A stretch of 64,000 nt of DNA, taken from contig NZ_FNSV01000005.1 of the NCBI RefSeq assembly GCF_900105905.1, forward strand, positions 7,901,501 through 7,965,500, read 5' to 3'. The position numbers and the translations under genes are program-made. This DNA is from Rhodococcus koreensis. GTDB lineage: Bacteria; Actinomycetota; Actinomycetes; Mycobacteriales; Mycobacteriaceae. Positions 1 to 8,341 of this stretch are shown here, piece by piece. Under the pieces are notes generated by a model. That model saw only the letters and a list, made by a program, of their open reading frames with translations. It ran no database searches and was not told the DNA's origin. Position 1 is the stretch's first letter, and every line of letters begins with the position of its first letter.

Positions 1-39
1 CACGACCCGATGACGGCGGGCGAGAGAGGTGTCGCTCAT
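1..39 (-). CDS. Partial CDS (N-terminal 13 residues), probably the MFS inositol transporter
   Basis: Only the start of this gene is in the window; it reads leftwards off the edge. It begins with ATG at 39, has an AAAGGA ribosome binding site 7 nt upstream, and encodes MSDTSLARRHRVV. The basic N-terminus would suit the cytoplasmic lead-in of a major facilitator transporter, and in corynebacterial inositol clusters an IolT-type MFS carrier sits beside the iol genes. The transporter call is therefore an inference from context; the start codon and ribosome binding site are seen directly. It follows iolA on the same strand across a hairpin. Confidence 0.55.
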   Translation of the reverse strand, partial: MSDTSLARRHRVV

Positions 40-64
40 GAAGTTCCTTTCGATCGAACGGACG

Positions 65-94
65 CCGCGCCGGACCGCGGACGGTCCGGCGCGG
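65..94 (-). terminator. Hairpin between iolA and the next gene
   Basis: A perfect 12-bp inverted repeat (CCGCGCCGGACC at 65-76, its complement at 83-94) with a 6-nt loop lies 11 nt past the iolA stop codon. There is no T-run, so it may only attenuate or protect the 3' end rather than stop transcription into the downstream transporter gene. Confidence 0.6.
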
Positions 95-105
95 AGAACC
101 AGTAC

Positions 106-1611
106 TTATGCGTTCTGGGGGAATCCGAGGTTGAGGCCGCCGTGGCTGGGGTCGAGCCAGCGGGTGGTGACGACCTTGCCGCGGGTGAAGAAGTGCACGC
201 CTTCGGCGCCGTGGGCGTGGGTGTCGCCGAACAGGGAGTTCTTCCAGCCCCCGAAGGAGTAGTAGGCCATCGGGACGGGGATGGGGACGTTGATGCCGAC
301 CATGCCGACCTCGACCTCGTTCTGGAATCGGCGGGCGGCGCCGCCGTCGTTGGTGAAGATGGCGGTGCCGTTGCCGAACTGGCTGGAGTTCACCAGTTCG
401 AGGGCTTCGTCGTAGGAGTCGACGCGGATCACGGAGAGGACGGGTCCGAAGATCTCGTCGGTGTACACGGACATGTCGGTGGTGACGTGGTCGATCAGGG
501 TGGGGCCGAGCCAGAATCCGTCCTTGCCGCCGTCGGCCTGCACCTGCCGGCCGTCGACGACGATGGTGGCCCCGTCGTTTTCGCCGGCGTCGATGTAGGA
601 GGCGACCTTGTCGCGGTGCACCTTCGTCACCAGCGGACCCATGTCGGAATCGCGGGTGCCGTCACCGATCTTCAACGTGTCGGTGCGGTCTTTGATCTTC
701 GCGACCAGTTCGTCGGCGATGTCGCCGACGGCGACGAGGGCGGAGATCGCCATGCAGCGTTCGCCGGCGGATCCGAAGCCGGCGTTGACCATGGCGTCGG
801 CCGCGAGGTCGAGGTCGGCGTCCGGGAGGACGATGGCGTGGTTCTTCGCCCCACCCAATGCTTGGACGCGTTTGCCGTGGGCGGTGCCGGTGGCGTAGAC
901 GTACTGGGCGATGGGGGTGGACCCGACGAAGCTGATGGCCTTGATTGCGGGGTTGGTGAGGAGTTCGTCGACGGAGGTCTTGTCGCCCTGCAGGACGTTG
1001 AACACCCCGGCCGGGAGGCCGGCTTCGGCCCAGAGTTCGGCCATCCAGATGGCGGCGGTGGGGTCCTTCTCGGACGGCTTCAACACCACCGTGTTGCCGG
1101 CGGCGATGGCGATGGGGAAGAACCACATCGGGACCATGGCGGGGAAGTTGAAGGGGGAGATGATGCCGACGGGGCCGACGGGTTGGCGGAGGGAGGAGAC
1201 GTCGACGTTGGTGGAGGCGTTTTCGGTCATGTCGCCTTTGAGCAGGTGGGCGATGCCGCAGGCGAATTCGACGACTTCCTGGCCGCGGGAGACTTCGCCG
1301 AGGGCGTCGGAGACGACCTTGCCGTGTTCGGAGGTGATGATTTCGGCGAGTTCGCCCTTGCGCTCGTTGAGCAGTTCCCGGAACTTGAAGATGATCTGGG
1401 TGCGCTTGGCGAGGGAGGTGTCGCGCCAGGCGGGGAAGGCGGCGGCTGCGGCGTCGATGACGGCGCGGGCGTCCTCGACGCTGGCGAGGGCGACCTGTCC
1501 GGTGACGGCGCCGGTGGCCGGGTTGGTGACGGGGGCGGTGTTGCCGCTGGTGCCGGCGAAGGTCTTGCCGTCGGACCAGTGTGCGATCTCGCGAGTGATG
1601 TTGGTGCTCAT
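106..1611 (-). CDS. iolA: Methylmalonate-semialdehyde dehydrogenase (CoA-acylating)
   Basis: Oxidises malonic or methylmalonic semialdehyde to acetyl-CoA or propionyl-CoA with NAD and CoA, the last step of myo-inositol breakdown (the same enzyme serves valine catabolism as MmsA). The 501-residue protein is a typical aldehyde dehydrogenase: the ISPFNFPAM segment near residues 151-159, an NAD-binding SFVGSTP stretch near 227-233, and the nucleophile Cys286 in GSAGERCMA. The ATG at 1611 is preferred over an upstream in-frame start at 1626 because an AAAGGA ribosome binding site lies 8 nt before it. It is the eighth gene of the iol operon, 11 nt after iolH. Confidence 0.93.
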   Translation of the reverse strand: MSTNITREIAHWSDGKTFAGTSGNTAPVTNPATGAVTGQVALASVEDARAVIDAAAAAFPAWRDTSLAKRTQIIFKFRELLNERKGELAEIITSEHGKVVSDALGEVSRGQEVVEFACGIAHLLKGDMTENASTNVDVSSLRQPVGPVGIISPFNFPAMVPMWFFPIAIAAGNTVVLKPSEKDPTAAIWMAELWAEAGLPAGVFNVLQGDKTSVDELLTNPAIKAISFVGSTPIAQYVYATGTAHGKRVQALGGAKNHAIVLPDADLDLAADAMVNAGFGSAGERCMAISALVAVGDIADELVAKIKDRTDTLKIGDGTRDSDMGPLVTKVHRDKVASYIDAGENDGATIVVDGRQVQADGGKDGFWLGPTLIDHVTTDMSVYTDEIFGPVLSVIRVDSYDEALELVNSSQFGNGTAIFTNDGGAARRFQNEVEVGMVGINVPIPVPMAYYSFGGWKNSLFGDTHAHGAEGVHFFTRGKVVTTRWLDPSHGGLNLGFPQNA

Positions 1612-1622
1612 GTGTTGTCCTT

Positions 1623-2495
1623 TCACCGCGTGCGCGCGATGTAATCCTTCATGGTCTTCAGTTGGTAGCGGGAGACGTCGTGTGCGTTCTCGTCCTCGGC
1701 GAAAACGCTGGACACCATCACCGCGTCGGGCTTGTCGTAGAAGCCGAGTTCGCCGAGACCGCCGAAGAACTCGTCCCAGTCGAGGTCGCCGTCACCGATC
1801 TTGAGGTGCTGGTGCACACGAACCGGGTTGCCGGGCGGATTGGTGATGTACCGGAGTCCGTGCGAGCGATGGTGATCCATCGTGTCCGCGACGTGAACGA
1901 GCCGGAGCATGTCGCCCGCCGTGCGCATGATCTCGAGCATTCCGGCGCCCATGTGATAGCTGTGGCACGCGACGAACACGAGGCCGAAGTTTTTGGAATT
2001 GATGCCACGGATCATCCGGATGGCGTCCAGGCCGTTCTCCACGAAGTCGTCGGGGTGCGGGTCGATGCGAACGTCGATGCCTTCACGCTCGATGATGGGG
2101 ACGAGTTCCTCCATCGACCGGTAGAAGGCGCGCTCCGACTCCTCGGCCTTCTCCGGCCGGCCGCTGAACTCGGTGTTCATCACGTTCACGCCGAGGTCGA
2201 CGGTGATCTGGATGGCGCGCTTCCAGTACCGCACCGCCGCCTCGCGGGCGTCCTCGTCCGGGCCGGACCACCGCAGGACCGGCAACACCGAGGCGATGCC
2301 GACGCCGGCGTCGCTGCAGGCCTTGCGGAACTGACGGACCAGTTCGTCGTCGGCCTTCGGGTGGTTGAAGAACGGGATCATGTCGCGGTGCGGCGTGAGC
2401 TGCAGGTGCTCGAAGCCGAGTTCCGCGACGACAGCCGGCAATTCGAGCAGCGAGTAGTCGTGGTGGAACGGGGTGGGATCGAGTGCGATCTTCAT
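1623..2495 (-). CDS. iolH: Inositol-catabolic sugar phosphate isomerase/epimerase (IolH-like)
   Basis: A 290-residue TIM-barrel protein of the xylose isomerase-like / AP endonuclease family 2. It shows the acidic and histidine metal-binding positions expected of the fold (for example MNTEFSGRP, RIDPHPDDF and HVADTMDHHRSHG). The start is ATG 2495; a longer reading frame exists upstream, but its 50 extra residues are arginine-rich shadow of iolG. It follows iolG after 5 nt and precedes iolA after 11 nt, so it is clearly in the operon. IolH is present in many actinobacterial and Bacillus iol clusters; its exact reaction is not settled, and it may act on inosose or a keto-inositol isomer. The name rests on position and fold. 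Confidence 0.75.
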   Translation of the reverse strand: MKIALDPTPFHHDYSLLELPAVVAELGFEHLQLTPHRDMIPFFNHPKADDELVRQFRKACSDAGVGIASVLPVLRWSGPDEDAREAAVRYWKRAIQITVDLGVNVMNTEFSGRPEKAEESERAFYRSMEELVPIIEREGIDVRIDPHPDDFVENGLDAIRMIRGINSKNFGLVFVACHSYHMGAGMLEIMRTAGDMLRLVHVADTMDHHRSHGLRYITNPPGNPVRVHQHLKIGDGDLDWDEFFGGLGELGFYDKPDAVMVSSVFAEDENAHDVSRYQLKTMKDYIARTR

Positions 2496-2500
2496 CGTGA

Positions 2501-3601
2501 TCAGGCTCCCGGTCCGATGGGTCGCTCCGCAGGCTCCGCTCCCGGAATGGAGGAACGGTCGACCATCTCGACGGTGACGCGCTCGCCCGTCTCCAGTGAC
2601 TGCACGCCGGCCGCGCACACGGCGGCGGCGGCGTAGCCGTCCCACGCGCCGGGGCCGTCGACGTAGTTACCCGTCTCCGCGCCCGTGCGGACGGCGTTCA
2701 CCCACCGCTGGATCTCGACGTCGTACGCCTGGCCGAAGCGTTCCTTGAACGACGGGGTGATCTCTCCGCCGTACATGCCTGCACCCGAGCGGCCGGTTCC
2801 CGCGCCGGTACCGTACTTGCGGACCAGTCCGACGTCGAGGCCGATGAACGCCGAACCCTTCTCGGCGACGATCTCGGTGCGCACCTCGTAGGCGACACCG
2901 GTGGTCACGAACAGTTCGACGTCGACGTGACGACCGGACTCGGTGCTGAAGAACGCGATCTGCGGGTCCTGAAGTCCCTCGGGCGCACCGGGGTTCGCGG
3001 CGGGCTTGAGGACGTGGACCGACGTGATCTCCTCGTCGAACAGGAAGCGGGTGACGTCCACCTCGTGGACCAGCGAATCCTTGACGATCATCGAGCTGTC
3101 GAAGCTCGGCGGCACCACCGGGTTGCGGTGCACGCAGTGGGCGAGGAGCACCCGCCCGAACACGCCGTCGTCGATGAGGGACTTCAGCTGCTCGTACTCG
3201 TGATCGAAGCGCCGCATGAAGCCGACCTGGATCAGCTTCTTGCCGAGCTCGGCTTCCGCCTTGACGATCTCGAGGGACGTGGCGACATCGGTGGTCAGCG
3301 GCTTCTCACACATCACCGGCTTGCTGTGCTCGAGGCAGGCCAGGAGCTGCTTCTCGTGTGTCGGGCCGGGGGTGGCCAGGACGACCGCGTCGACACCGGG
3401 GTCGGCGATCGCGTCGAGCGGGTCGTTGACCACGCGGCAACCGGGGATTCCGGCCGCGATCTCCTCGGCCTTCTCGGTGAAGTAGTCGTTGACGACGGCG
3501 ACGGTCGCACCCTTGATGCGGTCGGTGATCCGCGCGACGTGGTCGGCGCCCATCATTCCGACACCCAGGACGGCGATGCGCAGGTCGTTGCTCTCGGACA
3601 T
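2501..3601 (-). CDS. iolG: myo-Inositol 2-dehydrogenase (Gfo/Idh/MocA family)
   Basis: Catalyses the first step, NAD-dependent oxidation of myo-inositol to scyllo-inosose. The 366-residue protein has the N-terminal Rossmann motif GVGMMG (13-18), the family lysine in EKP (99-101), and a D-x3-H pair (D175, H179) matching the catalytic Asp/His of characterised IolG enzymes. An AGGAG ribosome binding site lies 10 nt before the ATG. It lies between iolE and iolH in the same operon. A closely related dehydrogenase for scyllo- or D-chiro-inositol cannot be excluded from sequence alone, but being the only Gfo/Idh gene in the cluster it is the best candidate for the entry enzyme. Confidence 0.88.
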   Translation of the reverse strand: MSESNDLRIAVLGVGMMGADHVARITDRIKGATVAVVNDYFTEKAEEIAAGIPGCRVVNDPLDAIADPGVDAVVLATPGPTHEKQLLACLEHSKPVMCEKPLTTDVATSLEIVKAEAELGKKLIQVGFMRRFDHEYEQLKSLIDDGVFGRVLLAHCVHRNPVVPPSFDSSMIVKDSLVHEVDVTRFLFDEEITSVHVLKPAANPGAPEGLQDPQIAFFSTESGRHVDVELFVTTGVAYEVRTEIVAEKGSAFIGLDVGLVRKYGTGAGTGRSGAGMYGGEITPSFKERFGQAYDVEIQRWVNAVRTGAETGNYVDGPGAWDGYAAAAVCAAGVQSLETGERVTVEMVDRSSIPGAEPAERPIGPGA

Positions 3602-3627
3602 AGCTGACTAGCTCCTGACGTGGTCGG

Positions 3628-4533
3628 TTAGACGAACTTGACGGACGGGATCCCGCAGGACCCCAGGTACTTGCGGGTGCGCTGGGCGATCGGGAGCGGC
3701 ACGTCCACGGCGCAGGGGTAGAGATCCTGCTCGACGATCGCGAACACGTCGATGTCGAGCTTCTCGATCGCGGCGAGCAGCGGCGGCAGGTCGGGGATGC
3801 CGAGCGGGGGCTCGATCATCGCGCCGAGTTTGACGGCTTCGCCGAACGGCAGGTCCTCGGCCTCGACCTTGGCGCGAACCTCGGGATCGACCTGCTTGAG
3901 GTGCAGGTATCCGATCCGTTCGGGGGCCCGCTCGATGATCGCGAGGTTGTCGCCGCCGCAGTAGCTGATGTGGCCGGTGTCGAGGCAGAGGTTGACGAAT
4001 TCGCTGTCCGTGCCGTCGAGGAAGCGGTACACGTTCTCCTCGGTGTCGACGTGGCTGTCGGCGTGCGGGTGGTACTGCGCCTTGACGCCGTACTGCTCGA
4101 ACATCTTCTTGCCCAGCTCGTTCATGCCGCCGGTCTTCTTCTTCCACTGTTCCGCGGTGAGGTTGCGGTCCTCGAGCACCTCGCCGGTGCCCGGGTCGCG
4201 CCACATCTCCGGGATCACGACCACGTGCTTGCCGCCGACGGCGGCGGTCAGCTTCGCGACGTCCTCGATCTGGGTCCACACGGCATCCCAGGAGTCGTCC
4301 TGGTGCAGGTGCTCGAAGACGGTGCCCGCCGACAGCTTCAGATTGTGGGCGGCCAGTTCGTCGCGGAGTTGCTGCGGGTCGGTGGGCAGGTAGCCGTACG
4401 GCCCCAGCTCGATCCACTCGTAACCGGATGCGGACACCTCGTCGAGGAACCGGCCGTAGGGGGTCTGCTGCGGGTCTTCCGGGAACCACACGCCCCAGGA
4501 GTCGGGGGCCGATCCGACGCGAATGACGCTCAT
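3628..4533 (-). CDS. iolE: Inosose dehydratase (2-keto-myo-inositol dehydratase)
   Basis: Removes water from scyllo-inosose to give 3D-(3,5/4)-trihydroxycyclohexane-1,2-dione, the IolD substrate. The 301-residue product is a TIM barrel of the xylose isomerase-like family beginning MSVIRVGSAPDSWGVWF; metal-binding style motifs include AQYHPHADSHVD, NLCLDTGHISY and IGYLHLKQVD. ATG 4533 is chosen because an AAAGGA site lies 8 nt upstream; the longer open frame back to 4683 overlaps iolD out of frame. It lies 35 nt downstream of iolD. The similar fold of the iolH product means the two assignments rest partly on motif similarity and order. Confidence 0.85.
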   Translation of the reverse strand: MSVIRVGSAPDSWGVWFPEDPQQTPYGRFLDEVSASGYEWIELGPYGYLPTDPQQLRDELAAHNLKLSAGTVFEHLHQDDSWDAVWTQIEDVAKLTAAVGGKHVVVIPEMWRDPGTGEVLEDRNLTAEQWKKKTGGMNELGKKMFEQYGVKAQYHPHADSHVDTEENVYRFLDGTDSEFVNLCLDTGHISYCGGDNLAIIERAPERIGYLHLKQVDPEVRAKVEAEDLPFGEAVKLGAMIEPPLGIPDLPPLLAAIEKLDIDVFAIVEQDLYPCAVDVPLPIAQRTRKYLGSCGIPSVKFV

Positions 4534-4568
4534 CGGGAAATCCTTTCGAAAGTTCTGCTGGGGGCGGG

Positions 4569-6527
4569 TCAGTTGCCGGACGGGCGGAGGAACGGACGCT
4601 GGATCTTCTTCCACTGCGCGTACGTCTCGTACGCGTTCTGCGTGGACTCGAGGGTGCTGGTCGAGCTGACCGGGACGTCCCACCAGGATTCGCTGTCCGG
4701 GGCGGCGATCCGGGGGTCCGTCTCGACGTGGATGACGGTGGTCTTGTCGCTCGCCTTCGCTACCTTGACGGCGTCGGCGAACGCGGCGGCCGTGTTCGCG
4801 CGGATCACGTCGGCGCCGAGGCTCGCCGCGTTGGCCGCCAGATCGACGGGCAGGATGTCGCCGTCGAGCCGGCCGTTGTCACCCCGGTAGCGGTAGTCGG
4901 TGCCGAAACGCTGGGAGCCCAGTGATTCCGACAGCGATCCGATGGACGCGAAGCCGTGATTCTGCACGAGGACCACGATGACCTTGACGTTCTCCTGCAC
5001 GGCCGTGACGAGTTCGGTGGCCATCATCAGGTAGGAGCCGTCGCCGACCATGATGAACACGTCGCGGTCGGGGCATGCCATCTTGGCGCCGATACCACCG
5101 GCGACCTCGTAGCCCATGCAGGAGAATCCGTACTCGACGTGGTAACCCTTCGAGTCGCGGGTGCGCCACAGCTTGTGCAGGTCGCCGGGCATGGAGCCGG
5201 CGGCGCACACGACGACGTCGCGAGGATCGGACAGCGTGTTGGCGAGGCCGATGACCTGGTTCTGGTTGAGGCCGAGCGAGTCGTCGTCGATCTTGTAGAC
5301 CGCGTCGACCGTGGACTCCCAGTGTTCTGCGAGTTCGGCTGTGCGCAGACGATACTCGTCGGAAACCCGGTAGTCGCCGAGGGCCGCGGTGAGCGCCTCG
5401 AGTGCCTCGCGGGCATCCGCGACGACGCTGACGCCACCCTGCTTCACCGAGTCGATCGACGCCACGTTGATGTTGACGAACCGCACGTCGGGGTTGTTGA
5501 ACGCGGTGCGCGACGCCGTGGTGAAGTCGCTGTAGCGCGTGCCGATGCCGATGATCACGTCGGCCTCGGTGGCGAGAGCGTTGGCCGCGGTCGTGCCCGT
5601 CGAGCCGATCGCCCCGACCGACTGCGGGTGGTCGTACGGCAGCGAACCCTTGCCGGCCTGACTCTGGCCGACCGGAATGCCGGTCGACTCGACGAACGAG
5701 GCCAGCGCCTCGGTGGCGCCGGAGTAGATGAGGCCACCGCCCGCGACGATCAGCGGCTTCTTCGCCGACCGGATGACGTCCGCGGCCCGCGCGATCGCCG
5801 ACTTCTCGGGGAGCGGCCGGGCGACGTGCCACGTGCGCTCGGCGAACATCGACTCGGGCCAGTCGAACGCCTCCGCCTGCACGTCCTGCGGGATGGCGAC
5901 GGTGGCCGCGCCCGTCTCGACAGGGTCGGTCAGCACGCGCATCGCGCCGAGCAGCGCCGACGGCAACTGCTCGGGCCGCCAGACGCGGTCGAAGTAGCGC
6001 GACAGCGGCTTGAACGCGTCGTTGACGGTGACGTCCCCACTCGACGGCAGTTCGAGTTCCTGCAGCACCGGTGCGCTCGCGCGGGTGGCGAACGTGTCGG
6101 CGGGCAGCAGCAGGACGGGCAGCCGGTTGATGGTGGCGAGCGCCGCACCGGTCAGCATGTTGGTCGAGCCGGGGCCGACGCTGGCCGACACGGCCCAGGT
6201 CTGCAGGCGATCCTTCTGGCGTGCGTACGCGACCGCGCTGTGCACCATCGCCTGCTCGTTACGGCCGAGGACGTACGGCAGTTCCGGTTCGGTGCCGGCC
6301 TCGACGGCGTCGATCTCGGCCTGCAGCAGCGCCTGACCGAGACCGGCGACGTTGCCGTGACCGAAGATGCCGAAGCAGCCTGCGAAGAACTTGGTGCGTT
6401 CGCCGTCCCGCTCGACGTATTGGCCGGCGAGGAATCGGATGGTCGCCTGAGCCACCGTGAGGTGGACGGTGCCCTCGGCGTTGGGGTTCTTGCTCGCCGA
6501 CATCGGCGCGGTGGACACCACGGTCAT
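4569..6527 (-). CDS. iolD: 3D-(3,5/4)-trihydroxycyclohexane-1,2-dione acylhydrolase (thiamine diphosphate dependent)
   Basis: Opens the cyclohexanedione ring to 5-deoxy-glucuronate. The 652-residue protein is a thiamine diphosphate enzyme of the acetolactate synthase superfamily: the conserved Glu91 in GRNEQAM activates the cofactor, and the GDG motif at about residues 495-497 with the following NHGFASIG segment binds thiamine diphosphate and magnesium. The start is ATG 6527, whose ATGA overlaps the iolB stop codon by 4 bp and implies translational coupling. A much longer open frame reaching 7100 is only the shadow of iolB. Confidence 0.92.
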   Translation of the reverse strand: MTVVSTAPMSASKNPNAEGTVHLTVAQATIRFLAGQYVERDGERTKFFAGCFGIFGHGNVAGLGQALLQAEIDAVEAGTEPELPYVLGRNEQAMVHSAVAYARQKDRLQTWAVSASVGPGSTNMLTGAALATINRLPVLLLPADTFATRASAPVLQELELPSSGDVTVNDAFKPLSRYFDRVWRPEQLPSALLGAMRVLTDPVETGAATVAIPQDVQAEAFDWPESMFAERTWHVARPLPEKSAIARAADVIRSAKKPLIVAGGGLIYSGATEALASFVESTGIPVGQSQAGKGSLPYDHPQSVGAIGSTGTTAANALATEADVIIGIGTRYSDFTTASRTAFNNPDVRFVNINVASIDSVKQGGVSVVADAREALEALTAALGDYRVSDEYRLRTAELAEHWESTVDAVYKIDDDSLGLNQNQVIGLANTLSDPRDVVVCAAGSMPGDLHKLWRTRDSKGYHVEYGFSCMGYEVAGGIGAKMACPDRDVFIMVGDGSYLMMATELVTAVQENVKVIVVLVQNHGFASIGSLSESLGSQRFGTDYRYRGDNGRLDGDILPVDLAANAASLGADVIRANTAAAFADAVKVAKASDKTTVIHVETDPRIAAPDSESWWDVPVSSTSTLESTQNAYETYAQWKKIQRPFLRPSGN

Positions 6528-7420
6528 GCTCCTTCGGACGGTGCGTGGAGGGGGAGGCGGGGATCGACGGTCTGGTGTTCCCAGCTGCCGCGCAGCCAGG
6601 TGTGTGCCGGGTCGTCGCAGATGTTCCAGGAACGTTCTTCGCCCGGCCCGGCCATCACGTTCAGGTAGTACATGTGATGTCCGGGGGCGGCGATCGACGG
6701 TCCGTGGTAGCCGTGCGGGACGAGGACCACGTCGCCGGATCGCACTTCCTCGAGCACCTCGATGGGCCGCTCGGGAGTGCCGTACACACGATGGTAGCCG
6801 AATCCGGTGCCGCCGAAATCCACTGCGGTGTCGCCGGCTTCGGCGATCTCGAAGTAGTAGATCTCCTCGAGCTGGGATTCGACGTCGCTGTTTTCGTCGT
6901 GCTTGTGGCTCGGGTACGACGACCAGTTGCCGCCGGGCGTGATGACCTCGCACGCGATGATCGAGTCGGCCTCGAATCGGTCGGCGGTGCCGAAGTTGTG
7001 CACCTGCCGGCTGCAGTTGCCCGCGCCGCGCAGTTCGACGGACACGTCCGCGGCCGGAACGTACCGGAACGGGAACTTCTGCCGGGCGCGGGCGCCGCAC
7101 AGTGCGAAACGGCCACCGGTCGCGCTCGCCACCGTGTAGGCGGAGGCCCGTCCCACGTAGGCGAAGTCGCTCGGCCCGTCGAACACGGACCGGCGCCCGG
7201 TGAGCGCGAACTTGGTCCCCTCACTCGACACCGACGCCGACCCGGCCAGCGGCACGACGATGATCTCGTCGTCGCCGGTGGTGAGTTCGGCCGACCCGCC
7301 GGGTGCCAGGGTGAGCACCCGGAGGCTCGATTCCGTCCAGCCCGCCGACTCGGGGGTGACCTCGAGGTCGAACGGCCCGGTGGCCGCGGAACCGACCGGA
7401 ACGTAGTACTTGCTGTTCAT
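6524..7420 (-). CDS. iolB: 5-Deoxy-glucuronate isomerase
   Basis: Isomerises 5-deoxy-D-glucuronate to 2-deoxy-5-keto-gluconate (DKG). The 298-residue protein is a bicupin of the KduI/IolB family; the metal-binding cupin motif is visible as WSSYPSHKHDE followed by EEIYYFE, and the second half carries VPHGYHGPSIAAPGHHMYYL. Length fits the family. It overlaps iolD by 4 bp and starts 21 nt after the upstream aldolase-like gene. Confidence 0.92.
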   Translation of the reverse strand: MNSKYYVPVGSAATGPFDLEVTPESAGWTESSLRVLTLAPGGSAELTTGDDEIIVVPLAGSASVSSEGTKFALTGRRSVFDGPSDFAYVGRASAYTVASATGGRFALCGARARQKFPFRYVPAADVSVELRGAGNCSRQVHNFGTADRFEADSIIACEVITPGGNWSSYPSHKHDENSDVESQLEEIYYFEIAEAGDTAVDFGGTGFGYHRVYGTPERPIEVLEEVRSGDVVLVPHGYHGPSIAAPGHHMYYLNVMAGPGEERSWNICDDPAHTWLRGSWEHQTVDPRLPLHAPSEGA

Positions 7421-7441
7421 CGTGGGCCTCTCCGGCGTGCG

Positions 7442-8341
7442 TCAGTGAACGAGGGATACGGCGGTGTCGACCGCGGCGGCGACGTCCTCGTCCCGCGGGT
7501 ACAGCAGGGTGCGTCCGACGATCAGGCCGCGGACCGATGGCAGTGCGAGGGCCTTCGCCCAGCTCGCGAACGTCTCCTCGGGGGCCGTCTGCGGGTCTCC
7601 GCCGAGCAGCAGCGTGGGGAGCGTCGTCGCGTCCATGACGCGTTCCATCTCGTCGACCACCGGAAGCTTCATCCAGGTGTAGGCGGACGTGGAGCCCAGT
7701 CCCTGGCTGATGTGGATGGACTTGATCACGGCGTCGGCGCTGAGGTCGTTCTTGACCTTGCCGTCGACACGCCGCGACAGGAAGGGTTCCACCATCGCCA
7801 TCAGCCCGGCCGCGGCCAGCGAATCGACGGCCTCCGCGCAGGCGGTGAGGGTGGAGAGGGTGCCCGGATCGTCGAGGTCGATGCGGCACAGCATCTTTCC
7901 GCCGTTCATGCCGGCCTTCGCGGTGCCCGCCGCGCTGTAGCCGGTCATCCGGTCGTCGAGTTCGAAGCTGGCGCCTGCCAGGCCGCCGCGGTTCATCGAC
8001 GAGATGACCACCTTGTCGTCCAGCGCGCCGAGCAGCACCAGATCGTCGAGGATGTCGGCGGTGGCGAGCACGCCGTCCACGCCGGGATTGCGCAGCGCGG
8101 TGCGGAGGCGGTCGAGGAGATCGGTGCGACTGTTCATCGCGGTCGGGCGGTCGCCGACCGACAGCGCGCCGCGGGCGGGGTGGTCGGCGGCGACGATCAT
8201 GAGTCGGCCGTTGCCGCGCACCGTGGGCCGGGCGATGCGGGTCGCCCAGGCACGGTCGATGGCGGCCGGATCACTGGCGCGTACCTCGGTGACGTCGGCG
8301 TAGGACGCGCAGACTGCGCGGTGAGCGAGAGTTTCAGACAT
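7442..8341 (-). CDS. Aldolase-like (beta/alpha)8 protein of inositol clusters (Cgl0159-type)
   Basis: A 299-residue protein beginning MSETLAHRAVCASYADVTEV. I recognise it as the class I aldolase-like family present in corynebacterial and rhodococcal iol clusters; it resembles deoxyribose-phosphate / fructose-bisphosphate type barrels (IVAADHPARG, VLATADILDDLVLLG, VIKSIHISQGLGS, TLLLGGDP). No IolJ-type class II aldolase is visible in the cluster, so this gene is the obvious candidate for cleaving 2-deoxy-5-keto-gluconate 6-phosphate into dihydroxyacetone phosphate and malonic semialdehyde; that role is inferred. It overlaps the end of iolC by 8 bp, and the frame open further upstream is a shadow of iolC. 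Confidence 0.75.
   Translation of the reverse strand: MSETLAHRAVCASYADVTEVRASDPAAIDRAWATRIARPTVRGNGRLMIVAADHPARGALSVGDRPTAMNSRTDLLDRLRTALRNPGVDGVLATADILDDLVLLGALDDKVVISSMNRGGLAGASFELDDRMTGYSAAGTAKAGMNGGKMLCRIDLDDPGTLSTLTACAEAVDSLAAAGLMAMVEPFLSRRVDGKVKNDLSADAVIKSIHISQGLGSTSAYTWMKLPVVDEMERVMDATTLPTLLLGGDPQTAPEETFASWAKALALPSVRGLIVGRTLLYPRDEDVAAAVDTAVSLVH

Noticed and set aside
10..1644. Long plus-strand frame of 544 codons opposite iolA, and many similar frames opposite or within known genes
   Set aside because: They are Gly/Val/Asp- or Arg/Pro-rich mirror images of real genes caused by high GC at third positions; no domains, and the opposite strand encodes a clear enzyme.
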